The notes below the pieces were generated by a model. It was not told where the DNA came from, did no database searches, and saw only the letters and a list, made by a program, of their open reading frames with translations. A DNA stretch of 64,000 bases. Origin: Marchantia polymorpha subsp. ruderalis. Lineage: Eukaryota; Streptophyta; Marchantiopsida; Marchantiales; Marchantiaceae. Both the position numbers and the translations under genes were made by a program. The number at the start of each line of letters is the position of its first letter. The stretch's first letter is position 1. Below, in pieces: positions 52,201 through 62,900 of this stretch. The stretch is from the NCBI GenBank assembly GCA_037833965.1, contig AP031351.1, positions 1,872,501-1,936,500 on the forward strand, given 5' to 3'.

Positions 52201-53100
52201 AAAAAATCATGAAAATTAAAAATTATATAAAAAATAAAATACATGAAATAATTTATTTTTTCAAATGGAAGAAAATTATCATATTTCATAATTACTGTAT
52301 TTTTTTGAGAAAACTTAAAAATTAAATGGTAAATTTTACATTTAAACACAATTATATTCATCTATATTTTATTCAAAACCAGATCTTTTAATGATATCAA
52401 TTATGAAAGCGTGAAACTAATTAATATAAATTTTCAAAATATTTTAAAATATTTGTGTATTAACTTATAAAAAATTATCAAATTGATTAAAATCATGAAC
52501 TATATTATCAAACAAATAATAATTTCAGCAGATTATGTTTTCCAAAATCATAGATATGAAACAATTGAAAACCAAACATATATTTTTTAATTCTTTGAAA
52601 AACTTTGAAAATAACTATTTAAGAAATCATGAATATCAGACAGCATTGAAACTTACATCCATCTATGCTTTGCATATTTTGTCTATTACAGAATCTATTT
52701 CTTTTAAAAATAAAATAAAATTTGTGATTCTTATTTGTATGTTTTGTATCAATTCAATGATAAATTTTTTTCTGAACTTTTTCAACATAATATGAAAAAA
52801 AAGTATTAATTTTATTTCAACTACATTAAAATTAATTAATTCAAATTTTAGTTTGAACATGAAAATTTCTAAATCAAAATAAATTTTTATAAGAATAAAA
52901 AATAAAAAATAAATTATGAATATAACATTTATTCATTTATCATTATAGAAGATCAAAGTGTTGATCTGTTTGCAAATTTAATATTGATCACTATATATAT
53001 TGTATGCATTATGAGCAAGCATGGTTGTATTAGACGATTGTACTGTATACAACGGCACTTGAATTATCTAAAGTGTGGCGCATTTTGACGCCTATTTTAA
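49257..53100. other. AT-rich gene desert
   Basis: Strongly AT-rich, especially 51.7-53.0 kb, with homopolymer A and T runs and an AT dinucleotide array at 51421-51444. No gene or transposon domain is recognised. Confidence 0.55.
51421..51444. repeat. AT dinucleotide microsatellite
   Basis: Twelve uninterrupted AT units. Confidence 0.95.
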
Positions 53101-53190
53101 TCTTTAGGTACAATCAATGGGGAGAAGGGTGGATGAGACAACCAATGAGAAACAATCAGCAAGTGTAAACGTATCAAGACAATAGCGATC

Positions 53191-53328
53191 AAAATGGAGT
53201 CAAAAGTTGAGAGTGCAAGTGATTTTTTCACTCGATAAACTGCTCATTGTTTACATCAAAAAACGGAGTCAAAAGTTGAAAGTGCAAATGATTTTTTCAC
53301 TAGATTAACTGCTCGTTGTTTACATCGG
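53191..53328. repeat. Imperfect tandem repeat, period 69 bp
   Basis: Two copies of a unit running from AAAAtGGAGTC through GATTTTTTCACT to TTTACATC stand head to tail. They differ at several scattered bases, for example GAGAGTGCAAG versus GAAAGTGCAAA. The copies are clearly older than the 170-bp duplication. Confidence 0.8.
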
Positions 53329-53329
53329 A

Positions 53330-56300
53330 ACGGTGATCACAACACGAGATGTTGGATCGACTAAGTTCATTAGATCTTTGATCAAATATTTGATTGACTA
53401 TTCGATCAATCGATGCGGTGAGACATTTCCCTGACAAAAATTGTCGCATAGTGGAAGACATAGTGAAGATGACTTTTGGCACTATCTCCGAATTTGAAAT
53501 GCTTCTTCGATATCGTGATTGTTTTTTAATCATGAGTAGATGCCACTAGATGCGGCTTGACTCTGACCATTGATGCTAAATCAGCTTAAGTTGCTTTGAA
53601 AAACTATACATAAGAGTTTAACATCTATGAGATCAATTTTTAGTTAGGTAAACCTAAGACGGATGCAGTCTCAAGATCTCCAGCATGCAATCCCAATGCA
53701 TACCCTCTTGTTTATGATGATTGTTGGTACAATTGAACTTTCAAGAATAGATAAGCAAAAATATCTTTCAAAAAAAATCAGCTTCGCATAACTAACCTGA
53801 AATGTTGTTAATACTTTATAGGTTATACATGTCTTGGGGTTTGACTTCCATGCATTTGTTCATTGCCGAGATAAATGCAAGAGAAGGTGAAGTGAGTTAA
53901 TAATTTATCTTTCACGTCTGAACTAGACTGTATGAAATTATTTCTATACTCTCGTACCATGCCAACTATGTGATTGCCAGGTTGTTTGTTCGCTTACGTC
54001 CAAGAAAGTCATATATATGTTAAGCGCAATATCTTGAAGCGTATAAAGTCAATGGATATCCATGATAAATGGAAGGTGTTCATTGATGCACCACAAACAT
54101 GATATATTTGTCATTTTGTTTTAGTAACTACTTGTTTCTTTGTCAGTTCAACAATTGTGTGTATTAAACAATGTATATATTATGTTATTGTTGAATTTTT
54201 GCAGAATATAATGGTTGGTGACTGTTGTTGCTTGTTCGGTAATGGTTGTGAATGAATCCATGTCCGAACATTTTACTCTTTCAAACCTTTGCCTCTTCTA
54301 TGATGACAAAAATGGCCATCAACGTATATAAAAGAACATGATGATAAATTCAGGTTGAAAATTGTTCACGTGAATCCAAAATAGTCACAAGTATCTAGTC
54401 TTCAATGTCGCTTTTGTGTTAATTTTGAGGAAAAAATTGATTCAAAACAAAATGTTGCTTCTATTGTTCAAGCATGGACTCCCCGTTTTGTTATGATAAT
54501 AATACCCATCATCTTTATTCCCAACATCTTAGTCAATGGACGATATATCAAAGCTTAGAATAATCTTCAACTCGTAATTCATTTTTTGAGTATGTTTGAG
54601 TTGTGTTTAAAAGTTTGATCAAGACCCATTTAACTTCATTTTCCAAAAATGAAGATGAAGAAAAAATAGTATATGAAATCAAACGATATATTGTGTATAC
54701 TATCGTTAGAAATATGATGTATAATTTAGAGTAGCAAGAGGAAATAAGTGATGGAGAAAATGACATAGATGAATATCATATATTTGGTAGTATAATTGAA
54801 ATTAATACTCAACTAGTTCGTCGTCGTCAAACAACAACAAAATCAAGAGTCATCGCATTATCATTGTTTCATCATGTTGAATATATGAAAGCCATTGCAA
54901 AAATATTCTTATTCAATCACAATCCCCAAGAAAAAATAAACTTTGTTTTGCTTGGTTATATGCGTTACGTTATATGCGTTATATTACTTAGTATGGCGGT
55001 CGAATCTATCAATTGCACGTATGATATATTATGTATTCCTGATTTACGTGTGTGTTTTCCTCATGAAATTAGTAATTTTGTTCAGGTTATCTAACCTACC
55101 AATCTGGAGAAAATTGCCAACCTCCTTCGACGTTCTTGGACAATTTCGTTAACACTCGACTTGACAACACATCAGAGCAACTCATTTCTTGACATACATT
55201 TTTGGATCTTCATTTGTAACTATTAGTCTATTGTAAATTTACATCGTTGTGCACTTTTGATCTTTGATCGTCATACACGTAATGTCATGTTCACTATTAT
55301 GAGTAAATTCTTGACAAATCTATGTTTAAATTAGACAACTCAACTTCTTGTTTTAACAACTAATGAAGTCCGCAATATGACATTTCAGATTATTGGTGTT
55401 GTTACTCGTCTTTCCGACGTGATGCACAAGGATTGTTCATTGATTCGAATTTGATGCGGAGCGTATTAGCTAGATCTTGTTATCGAAGAAATAATGAACA
55501 AAGACATCAAAGAACAATTCTTTTCAATGATGACCGAATATATAACTCATCTAACACGGTAGCAAAATTTGATCTCAAAAATGTGAACTACATGACCTCG
55601 TGTTGTTCATCGTTGGTTTTTAACGGAGAAGATCATCACTTGGATTTAAAATCCATCAGACATAGTTGCTTGTTCATATTGAGTCAAAACAATCAACTTC
55701 CGCTCGAGCTTGACTTTGGTCGATTGCACTTCTTTCTATGCATCATTTCACCACTTGAGATCCTGTTGTTTTTTGTGCTATTCAAGAATTAACTACTATT
55801 GTACTTCAACAACAAAATGCACTGGATAATCTTGTCGCAACTTTTTCATTGCCGACGTTTGAATGATTGGACCGCTCATTGCACATTCAATTGCGAATAT
55901 CAACATATCAATTCACTTCATTGTTGATCATTATGCGATTGTTCTCTCTAGTGTTCAAGAATTTCTCATTGGTTTGGCTTCTTGGGTTAAAACTTTATTT
56001 AATAAAACCGATGAGAATGGTCTACATGATCTTCAACATGTCATGGCTCGAGACGTTAGTGTGGATTTGAGTTCAGACAGTTTGAGTCGAAGAACTATCA
56101 GTTTGAGTCGAAGAACTATCAGTTCTTCGAGTTGAGCCTTACGCGTCGGGGTTTTTCCCCTTAGCTTCGACTTTTAGTCTACCTACGAGTAGTGAGTTGG
56201 GCTCGACTCCTTATGTACAGTTTGTGTTTCGACATTTTTTACTCAAAGAACTGCCTGTAGTGTGTTCAGATTTTGGCTTCTGTTTTTCTTGGTTTTCGGT

Positions 56301-57090
56301 TCGTGATTCTTTCGGTGTGTTCAGGATTTTGTTTGCGATTTTTTCGGTTCTCTTTTCGTGGTTCTACTCGTGCATTAGTCGGGATGAGGGGAGAGTCATT
56401 TCAAAGTGGACAGGTGACGTAGGTTGAAGAGTAGATTGTGCAAAAGCTTCTTGAGTGTTCTCGAGAGTTTGTTGGGAAATAGATTTATCCTACAGGTCCG
56501 AGTCTTGTTCTCAAGACTTCCACAACATGGCTCGTGCTCTCATGGGTAAAAGAAACGATTATTGGAGTCATGGTACTTGATGGGGAGTAGAGAAGTAGGA
56601 GCACATCGAAGACAAGGAGAACTCTGAACTCTGAATTACAGGCTTGGCATTTTCAAAGGCTTTGAATGTTTTAGTTTCTTTCGGTGCAGCCGCACACTTG
56701 TGTGTTTCGGATATGGATGGTGGAGAAAAGCGAGGCGTATACCCCAACTTGTGGGTGACACAAGATTACAGTTCCATACTGATCAGATCAGGCTACTTGT
56801 AGTATCTGAGAATCGCAACATCCGACGCTTTGAAGTTGAAAAGCATTCGTTAGTGGATACCTCGAGATTCTTTCACAGCTTCCATTTGAAGTCAACTTAT
56901 TCCTGTGATAGTCAGTTGGTATATGCGGGATTTTAAATGGATTTTCTAGAGAGTACGTCCACGTTGTCGTGAGCTGCATTAGTACACACACCACCTGATT
57001 TTAGCGGAGTCAATGCTTATACTCGGGTGATTGCAACACATCCTTCTAGTACATGATTGGAAGCCAAGTGGAAAGCTGGATCGGAGTAGA
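53330..57090. other. Unassigned region with short coding-like pieces
   Basis: Several open pieces of 70-120 codons occur (for example 54864-55094, 55433-55792, 55863-56135, all on plus), spaced as a broken open frame would be, yet none shows a motif I can name. A 21-bp tandem repeat sits at 56080-56121. I see no RNA gene. Confidence 0.35.
56080..56130. repeat. 21-bp tandem repeat ending in a small hairpin
   Basis: Two exact 21-bp copies (56080-56100 and 56101-56121) encode SLSRRTI twice in the plus-strand frame. The 8 bases CGAAGAAC near the end of copy 2 are followed after 5 bases by the complement GTTCTTCG. Confidence 0.8.
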
Positions 57091-57097
57091 ATTATGA

Positions 57098-57232
57098 CTG
57101 ATGGTGTATGATATGTGCAATGGAATGCGACTGCTAACAGCGGCTGTGACTGAGTTCGTGAACGGCCTCTCACCGGAACAGGTCGGATTCACAAAAGGAA
57201 AAACCGTGAATTCTGTTTCAGACTATCGATAA
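57098..57232 (+). pseudogene. LINE-type reverse transcriptase scrap
   Basis: The plus strand reads MRLLTAAVTEFVNGLSPEQV followed directly by GFTKGKTVNSVSD and a stop. The core resembles the conserved non-LTR reverse transcriptase segment of the form RL...ISPEQTGFIKGRSIxDN. Only about 45 codons are open and nothing further of the polymerase is readable nearby, so this is a fragment. Confidence 0.45.
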
Positions 57233-57490
57233 GCGTATCACACAAATCTATATTGGCACTTCACTCGGGTGTGTGAGATAATCATCGTGGTTATCCATAG
57301 ACTCTGATCTTTACTCAAATTGAGTTGAGATGCTAAGTTGAGATGTTCGTGATTTCATGGACATTATGTCTACTTGAGTGACCACCAAGTTCATGTTTTG
57401 AGGGCGGTCCACAAACAACGGTTGATCCGTTCATTGAAATCTTTCTGGACAAGATAAGTAGACTTCTGTTAGAGGCCGAGCTGATCAACC

Positions 57491-57607
57491 ATGGGTGACT
57501 TCAATGTGGACTTGGACTTAGCGGGTATTCAGTGCTGTATTATGGTGTGGGACAACAGTCATCGTCGTCGGACTAATCTTGGGAATCTTGTACGGTCTCG
57601 TTGGTAA
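57491..57607 (+). pseudogene. Possible LINE endonuclease scrap (GDFN motif)
   Basis: A short open piece begins MGDFNVDLDLAG, resembling the GDFN metal-binding motif of the APE-type endonuclease of plant LINEs. In another frame, 57630-57740 reads CRFYNRLQLADSN, which could be the following RFY segment. In an intact LINE this domain precedes reverse transcriptase, but here it lies after the RT scrap, so the pieces are rearranged or come from two copies. Evidence is thin. Confidence 0.25.
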
Positions 57608-57739
57608 AGTCAACTTCACCGTTCGAAGACTGAATTCCAACACTGTCGTTTTTACAACCGACTTCAGTTAGCTGACAGCAACCAACTAGATGGTGCTCTG
57701 ACAACCTTCGAGGTCATATTTGGTTGCGCTATTCATTGA

Positions 57740-57769
57740 AGCTATTAATACAGTACTGTATTAATAGCT
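57740..57769. repeat. Perfect 30-bp palindrome
   Basis: Bases 57740-57769 read the same on both strands, centred on CAGTACTG. The next 25 bases repeat the ACAGTA motif in both orientations. It could be a foldback end or simply a cruciform-prone AT-rich palindrome. Confidence 0.9.
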
Positions 57770-58188
57770 GTATTTACAGTACAGTATTTAACTACAATGC
57801 TTTATGGTTAGTTATAGTGGTAGAGAGTTTAATTAGCAATAGTAGCATCGTGGCTCTTTACAAACTGAAGTTGTAGGGAGGTTTGTGAAATAGTCAGACA
57901 TAATTGTCTTTGATGAGCTGGCAAGTGGATGGATCGAACCGCCGGTCGAGCCCTCAGAGATCGGGAGTCAATGTGAGTTGACAAGAGAGACAAAAAGGAA
58001 GTAAGGAAGAAGAGAAAAATCTGGTGGTTTTATAATGCGTCTGTTTTTAGTAGGTTATTTTTTTAGGCCTTTGTGGGTAGTAGTGATAGAAGAAATCAAT
58101 TTGCTACAGTGGGAGAGAAGTACAATTGTCATCGATATTATCATCCTTTGTATACGGAAGTTAGTAAGTGTGCACATGTTTGATCACT

Positions 58189-58282
58189 AAGAAGAAGGAA
58201 GAAGGAAGAAGAAGAAAAGAAGAAAAGAAAAAAAGAAAAAAGAAAAAATCGAAGAGAAAAGAGAGAAAAAAAAAGAGAAAGT
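58189..58282 (+). repeat. Near-pure polypurine tract
   Basis: About 90 bases made almost only of A and G (GAAGAAG grading into AAAAAG units; one TC interruption). It lies some 600 bp upstream of the retroelement coding frame. A retroelement polypurine tract would be expected before the 3' LTR instead, so this is more likely a microsatellite in the 5' flank. Confidence 0.7.
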
Positions 58283-58876
58283 ATTTTTCTGGAGAGATTG
58301 AGAATTGGCACTCGGTCTCATTTATTATGATTTTTCAGTTGTGAAAATAATGGTTTTATCATTATTACTTTTGTCTATGTGGAACAGTTAGGGTAGATAG
58401 GTTTTTCCTATTTGTTATATTCCTTGCCCCTGGTTGAAGCGTGAAGTGGAGGTATGAGGTGAAGTACGGGACAGCTCTGTGTGGATATCATCTTTGCGAC
58501 GGGATGAACGGGATGGCGTTGCAGGCGCTGGAGACGGAAGGTGGTAGGGGGCGATGGAGTTCGACTCGGGGTCGCGATGCGAGGCGATGTCATGTGTGTT
58601 CTGCTGTTATGTGCTGTGTTTCATTTCGGCTGGAGAGTCGTTGCTAGCTGTTTGCTTGTGTTTGGATACTCTCCCGTCTGGCTTCTTGATGCGCGCCCAT
58701 GTCTGGGTTGACGTTGATTTCCGGAGTAGTTTTACTCCAGTGTGCTGTCGATAGTGCGGCTGGATTTGATCACCGGCGCCTATCTTTGTTTCTCTCATGG
58801 TGAGATTGTAGTGATGACCAGTGGACCATGAGAGTCTCCTTGCGGTGATGACAGGTTAGATTGCCCATACCCATAG
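58283..58876 (+). other. Leader or LTR region upstream of the retroelement gag
   Basis: This stretch should hold the 5' LTR end and leader of the element that follows. I found no clear TG...CA bounded repeat partner near 63.1-64.0 kb and no good tRNA primer binding site. Two in-frame stops (58829-58831, 58874-58876) precede the first long gag frame. Confidence 0.3.
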
Positions 58877-60619
58877 TCAGTAGGGCTAGAGCAGGTTAGT
58901 GCAGGGACGAGGGCAGGTGGAGTTGTGGCAGAGGTGCCGGTTGGTGAGTCAGTCATCACGGAGGAGTTTGGTAGTTCCGTTGAGGACCGTGGAGGATTTA
59001 CGCGGAGTGGGTTGAGGTATCGGCTACCTCATCCTAGCGCATCAGTGGTTGTAGAGGCGCGAGGTGTGGCAGATAGCGGATCTTTGGTGGTGATATCATC
59101 TAGGATCCCACACTCGTGGACTGGGAACATGGACGGTATGTACGGAGCCATGAAGGGACCACGGCGGTACTCTGGGGCAGTGGGCACCATTGAGTTGGAT
59201 GATTTCATCCAGGAGTTTGACACGTGATGCGATATGCAGTTCTTGCGTAACCCCACGTTGTTTACACCCTTCTTTGCATGGAAGGGGTTGTTTCAGCATC
59301 TAGAGGGGCCTCCCATGGATGACTACCATGAGTTTGGGAGAGAGTATGCTGTGGAGATTGACGCATGGAGGCGTCATTGGTCTCCAAACTATATGTCGAT
59401 CACCCAGGGTGATGTTGGTACCAGTGTAGGTGCGAGTGGTAGCATCACCGATGGTACTAGTGGAGCAGGTACCACCGGCGGTGCTGTTGGCGTTGCCAGC
59501 ACGAGTGGAGAGACTATTGGCGTACCTTTGTTCAGCCCCATTCCTGAGTTCTTCAAGAGGTTGAGGAAGAACTATCAGGGGGTGAGGACGGAGAAGTTGA
59601 GGAGTCTCTAGGAGTTGGAGCGGAAGACTGGTGAGAGTCTTCGGGAGGCATACACGCGTATGCGGCGGTTGATCTCAATTACTCACGGTGTAACTTAGGC
59701 ACAGGCGGTCCAGTATTTGTACAGGATACTGGACAGAGAGCTACGGCGGAGGGTTCGGGATGCTACTCTCTTGAGCGATGCGTCACCGACATTGGCATAT
59801 GTGTTTGCTCTTTCTGAGAAGATTGAGCTTAACATAGTGGAGGAGAGAGTGGTGACTTCTTCATTCGCTAGAGACGCAGCCACTACCTCTCGGGTCCCGC
59901 AGAGCACGGCACCGTCTAGACCCTTTGATGGTGGTAGTGGTGGGGATCGCAGAGTGCAAACAAGACACCAGACGGCCGCTAGAGACACAGGGGCACGTGC
60001 ACCAGTGCCGTCGTTTGCTGGCCAGCAGCAGGGACCAGCATGTTGGACATGTGGAGGGGATCATCTGCGGAGAGATTGTCCCCAGGAGGCCGGAGGTCGG
60101 AGTGCACAGGCCAGACCCCAGTCAGCACAGGTGGTGTGTGACCACTATGGTCGAGCAGGTCATACTCGAGATCGATGTTTTGATCTTCATCTAGAGTTGA
60201 CAGGTGGTGGTAGAGGTCGTGGTGGTGATGCTTCTCGAGGCCGAGGTGGCCGTGCTGGTAGAGGTGGTCGAGGTGCCGGTGTAGTTGGACGTCCTGTAGC
60301 GAGTGCTACTTCATCCACAGAGAGCGCGATGGCTGCTCAGATTGAGCAGTTGGAGCAGAGGCTTGCTGCTATGGCGAGTTCTGGGGCGAGCACTTCCACT
60401 TCTTACGAGGAAGAGGATTTCTCTTATCTAGCGAGTGCAGCACAGGTGGAGGCATTGGTTGTAATGACTAGAGGTGCAGCTCGAGCTCCAGAGCCACGCG
60501 GTGCGACAGGGGAGTTGGATCCTCAGAGGGGTGAGGGTGGGCGTCAGGCCAGACTTCCCCAGTCGTTTTTTGTTGTCAGAGGTGGGCAGTACTTCATCCA
60601 TGAGACCTGTACCACCTAG
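58877..60619 (+). pseudogene. Retrotransposon Gag with two zinc knuckles
   Basis: Gag packages element RNA into virus-like particles. Three open pieces in one frame (58925-59227, 59234-59611, 59717-60619) are separated by single stops. The middle piece and its continuation read like the Ty3/Gypsy-type gag core: FLRNPTLFTPFFAWKGLF, later FFKRLRKNYQGVRTEKLRSL, then RMRRLISITHGVT. The last piece has a first zinc knuckle CWTCGGDHLRRDC (60041-60079) and a second at 60137-60178 in which the second Cys is Tyr (TAT at 60146). A Gly/Arg-rich stretch (RGRGGDASRGRGGRAGRGG, about 60210-60290) follows, then a Gln/Glu-rich coiled-coil-like segment. Codon use is GC-rich, unlike the AT-rich flanks. The true start codon is not visible. 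Confidence 0.75.
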
Positions 60620-61337
60620 TGACCTTAGTGGGAGGACTGAGACATCTACGTCACGTGGGGTGGACACGGACACACCATCTACTGCAGTGACGCGGATGGC
60701 TAGCTCATTGATGAGATTTCCACTATTTTCAGCTACAGAGGTGATAGATTCTGGGATCGACTTGGCTCGGGTTTTTTGTGCAGCAGCCACGTTGTGTGAA
60801 CGTGAGAGTATCACTGCTACGAGTGCCGAGATAGGCGAGACTATTGATGAGGAGCTATCCTCTACGACTCCATCAGGCGATGAGTCGACATGGCAGGCGG
60901 CAGCGGCACGGATGGAGTCCTTGCCAGCCCGACCAGCCATTGATCGGGAGAGGATTGTCTCTGGTGTGTGTATGATGGACAACCGGAGCGGTGTATTTCG
61001 CTTAGTGAGTGCTACAGGGCAGGTGTATGTCCCAGCCAGAGTGTTGCTGGATTCTGGTGCACAGCCTTTGATGTTGGGCAAGATTGCCTGCATTAGTTTG
61101 GAAGTTCGGAGGTCCGAGTTGGAGCCTTGTCCGTTCCAGATTCAAACATCACTCGGTGGCACCAGCGACAGGTCGTACAGGATGACCAGAGAGCGCATAT
61201 CAATGCAGTTGAGGCATGGTCATGCTCAGGATAGCTCGCAGTTTGGAGTTCGAGCGGTGGTGACATCAGCAGAGTCATATGATGTGCTTGTTGGTGGAGC
61301 GGTGTTATACCCGATGGGATTTCGGATGGATTATTGA
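60474..61337 (+). pseudogene. Retropepsin-like aspartic protease segment
   Basis: This 287-codon open piece overlaps the Gag frame by about 145 bases and lies one base ahead of it (+1). Its last third has the retropepsin signature: PARVLLDSGAQPLMLG, with the catalytic DSGA at 61050-61061, and near the end YDVLVGGAVLYPMGF, equivalent to the second conserved ILG-type hydrophobic motif. It would cleave the Gag-Pol polyprotein as a homodimer. The N-terminal part is Ser/Thr-rich and unassigned. The frame ends at TGA 61335-61337 after RMDY, where sequence continues in the same frame with coding character, so the stop looks secondary. It opens with GTG, not ATG, so it would need frameshifted translation from Gag. 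Confidence 0.7.
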
Positions 61338-61829
61338 ACGGAGACGGCAGCTTATCGCCCTGGTTGGGAGTCCGGTGATGGACGTATGAGTGAGCTGCAT
61401 GTGAGGTTCATTTCTCGAGATCTTGGATCTTCTCCTTCAGTTTTAGCCTCTATTGCGGGTTTCAGTGGAGTGCTCACATGCCTTGATGACTTGTTGGAGG
61501 GGAACAGATCAGCCGAGGATACTCCAGTCTATGAGGAGGTGGAGGAGATGGTGAGTCTTGCAGCGGCAGTGTCATCATCTTTGGATGTTCCACTTTGGGA
61601 TTCTTGCCACGCATTACAGCAGGAGGCTGATAGGTTGGTGAAGAAGGCTTGGAGTGAGGCCTCTTTACCAGCAGAGGCAGAGCGAGTCTTAGGTGGTCGG
61701 CTAGTATGTGGTCTTAGCACCCTATCACCATTAGTTACTACACCTATCGTATGGGAGTATTCCCCGGAGGGTGTTTGTTTGCTGGCCCTTTTTGGAGGGA
61801 TCAGCACGGGTTTGGCTGAAGTGTTGTAG
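61338..61829 (+). pseudogene. Linker and motif I of the captured cytosine methyltransferase
   Basis: The segment continues the protease frame after the TGA. It holds a linker of about 135 codons without known motifs, with an acidic patch VYEEVEEMV and helical stretches. It ends in VCLLALFGGISTGLAEVL (about 61776-61826). This is the AdoMet-binding motif I of C5 cytosine methyltransferases in the DNMT3 style (family pattern LSLFDGIATGL). The TAG at 61827-61829 then interrupts, directly before SGILVRRYLYVEKD, which is motif II. The stop therefore falls between two motifs of one domain. Confidence 0.7.
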
Positions 61830-62900
61830 TCAGGTATTCTTGTACGTAGATACTTGTACGTGGAGAAGGACAAGACTGCACGTCGGGTTTCTTCACGACA
61901 TGTTACACAGTTGATGCAGCGTTTTCCTTTGTTGTTGCCGCGATCAGCTGTTCGAGGATACCAGAAGGCGTTGCCTTCAGCCATTTCATTGCTAAGGGGG
62001 CCAGACCTCGATCGAGTTGGACATATCGATTTGATGATTGCGGCATGGCCATGTCAGGGGCACACACGCGCTGGGCATGGAGCAGGGTTACATGACCCGA
62101 GATCTCAGATGTTTTGGGAGATGCTACGAGTGTTACGTCATCTCCAGGAGCAGCAGACACGTTCTCCCGCATACATTCTAGAGAACGTACCATTGTTGGG
62201 TGACACTCGGGCCCAGTTGATGGCGAGTGTCCATGAGGTCAGTGCATGGATTGGATCAGCAGTGTTGTTGGATGCTGCGAGGGTTGGTTCACGTGCTCAT
62301 CGTGCACGTTTATGGTGGATCAACCTTGTACCACGAGAGATGTTGCGTCATGCGTATGATTCTGTGCATCATGATCCTACCCTCACCGTTGACAGGATCT
62401 TGGATGTATCTCGATACTCTCAGGTGGTGAGAGTGGCGGATAGGTCATCCATGGCATTGGTGAACCACGTAGGTCAGCCTCGGATGGCTTTGCCTACGTT
62501 GGTCAGTTATCCGGCATCACATGCATATCGTGATGGGGGACCTGGACTACTGTGGGACAGTACCCTACATCAGTTGGTGGAGCCCAACGCTGATGAGAGA
62601 GAGCGTGCGATGGGGTTTCTTACAGGTGTGACCGCGGATTCTTCAGTTTCAGAGTCATCGCGTCGTCATGTTTTGGGTCAGGCTATGGACCTGAACTGCT
62701 TGACGTGGATTATGAGCTTGGGTTTGGCCGAGCAACGCCGTTTGCGCGCAGATTTGGTAGTTGTTACACCACTTATTAGCTCATTGCCTACCGGGACGGT
62801 AGTGGCAATGGCTGGGGGCGACTTGCAAGATATTTGTCATCCTTGGAGTTCATGGGACGTGACGAGAGGACTTGCGAGAGTAGACGCCCATGCAGTTTGA
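61830..62900 (+). CDS. DNMT3/DRM-like C5 cytosine methyltransferase, catalytic part
   Basis: An open stretch of about 355 codons that methylates cytosine C5 in intact relatives. Counting from TTG at 61854 as residue 1: YVEKD (motif II), then HIDLMIAAWPCQGH with catalytic Cys67 (62052-62054; motif IV), then GLHDPRSQMFWEMLRVL as in DNMT3, YILENV with Glu110 (motif VI), and SRAHRARLWWIN with Arg150 and Arg152 (motif VIII), close to the DNMT3 SAAHRARYFWGN. After a short target-recognition-size segment come TLVSYPASHAYRDGGPGLLW, ERERAMGF, and HVLGQAMDLNCLTWI (motifs IX-X). All catalytic residues are present. Motif I lies upstream of a TAG, and no ATG precedes motif II, so this copy should not yield a full enzyme. 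The alternative is a host gene relic, but the shared frame with the protease argues for a polyprotein. Confidence 0.85.
   Translation, partial: SGILVRRYLYVEKDKTARRVSSRHVTQLMQRFPLLLPRSAVRGYQKALPSAISLLRGPDLDRVGHIDLMIAAWPCQGHTRAGHGAGLHDPRSQMFWEMLRVLRHLQEQQTRSPAYILENVPLLGDTRAQLMASVHEVSAWIGSAVLLDAARVGSRAHRARLWWINLVPREMLRHAYDSVHHDPTLTVDRILDVSRYSQVVRVADRSSMALVNHVGQPRMALPTLVSYPASHAYRDGGPGLLWDSTLHQLVEPNADERERAMGFLTGVTADSSVSESSRRHVLGQAMDLNCLTWIMSLGLAEQRRLRADLVVVTPLISSLPTGTVVAMAGGDLQDICHPWSSWDVTRGLARVDAHAV

Noticed and set aside
60428..61093. 221-codon minus frame opposite the retroelement
   Set aside because: It is a shadow of the gag/protease coding frames, which carry the recognisable motifs on the plus strand.
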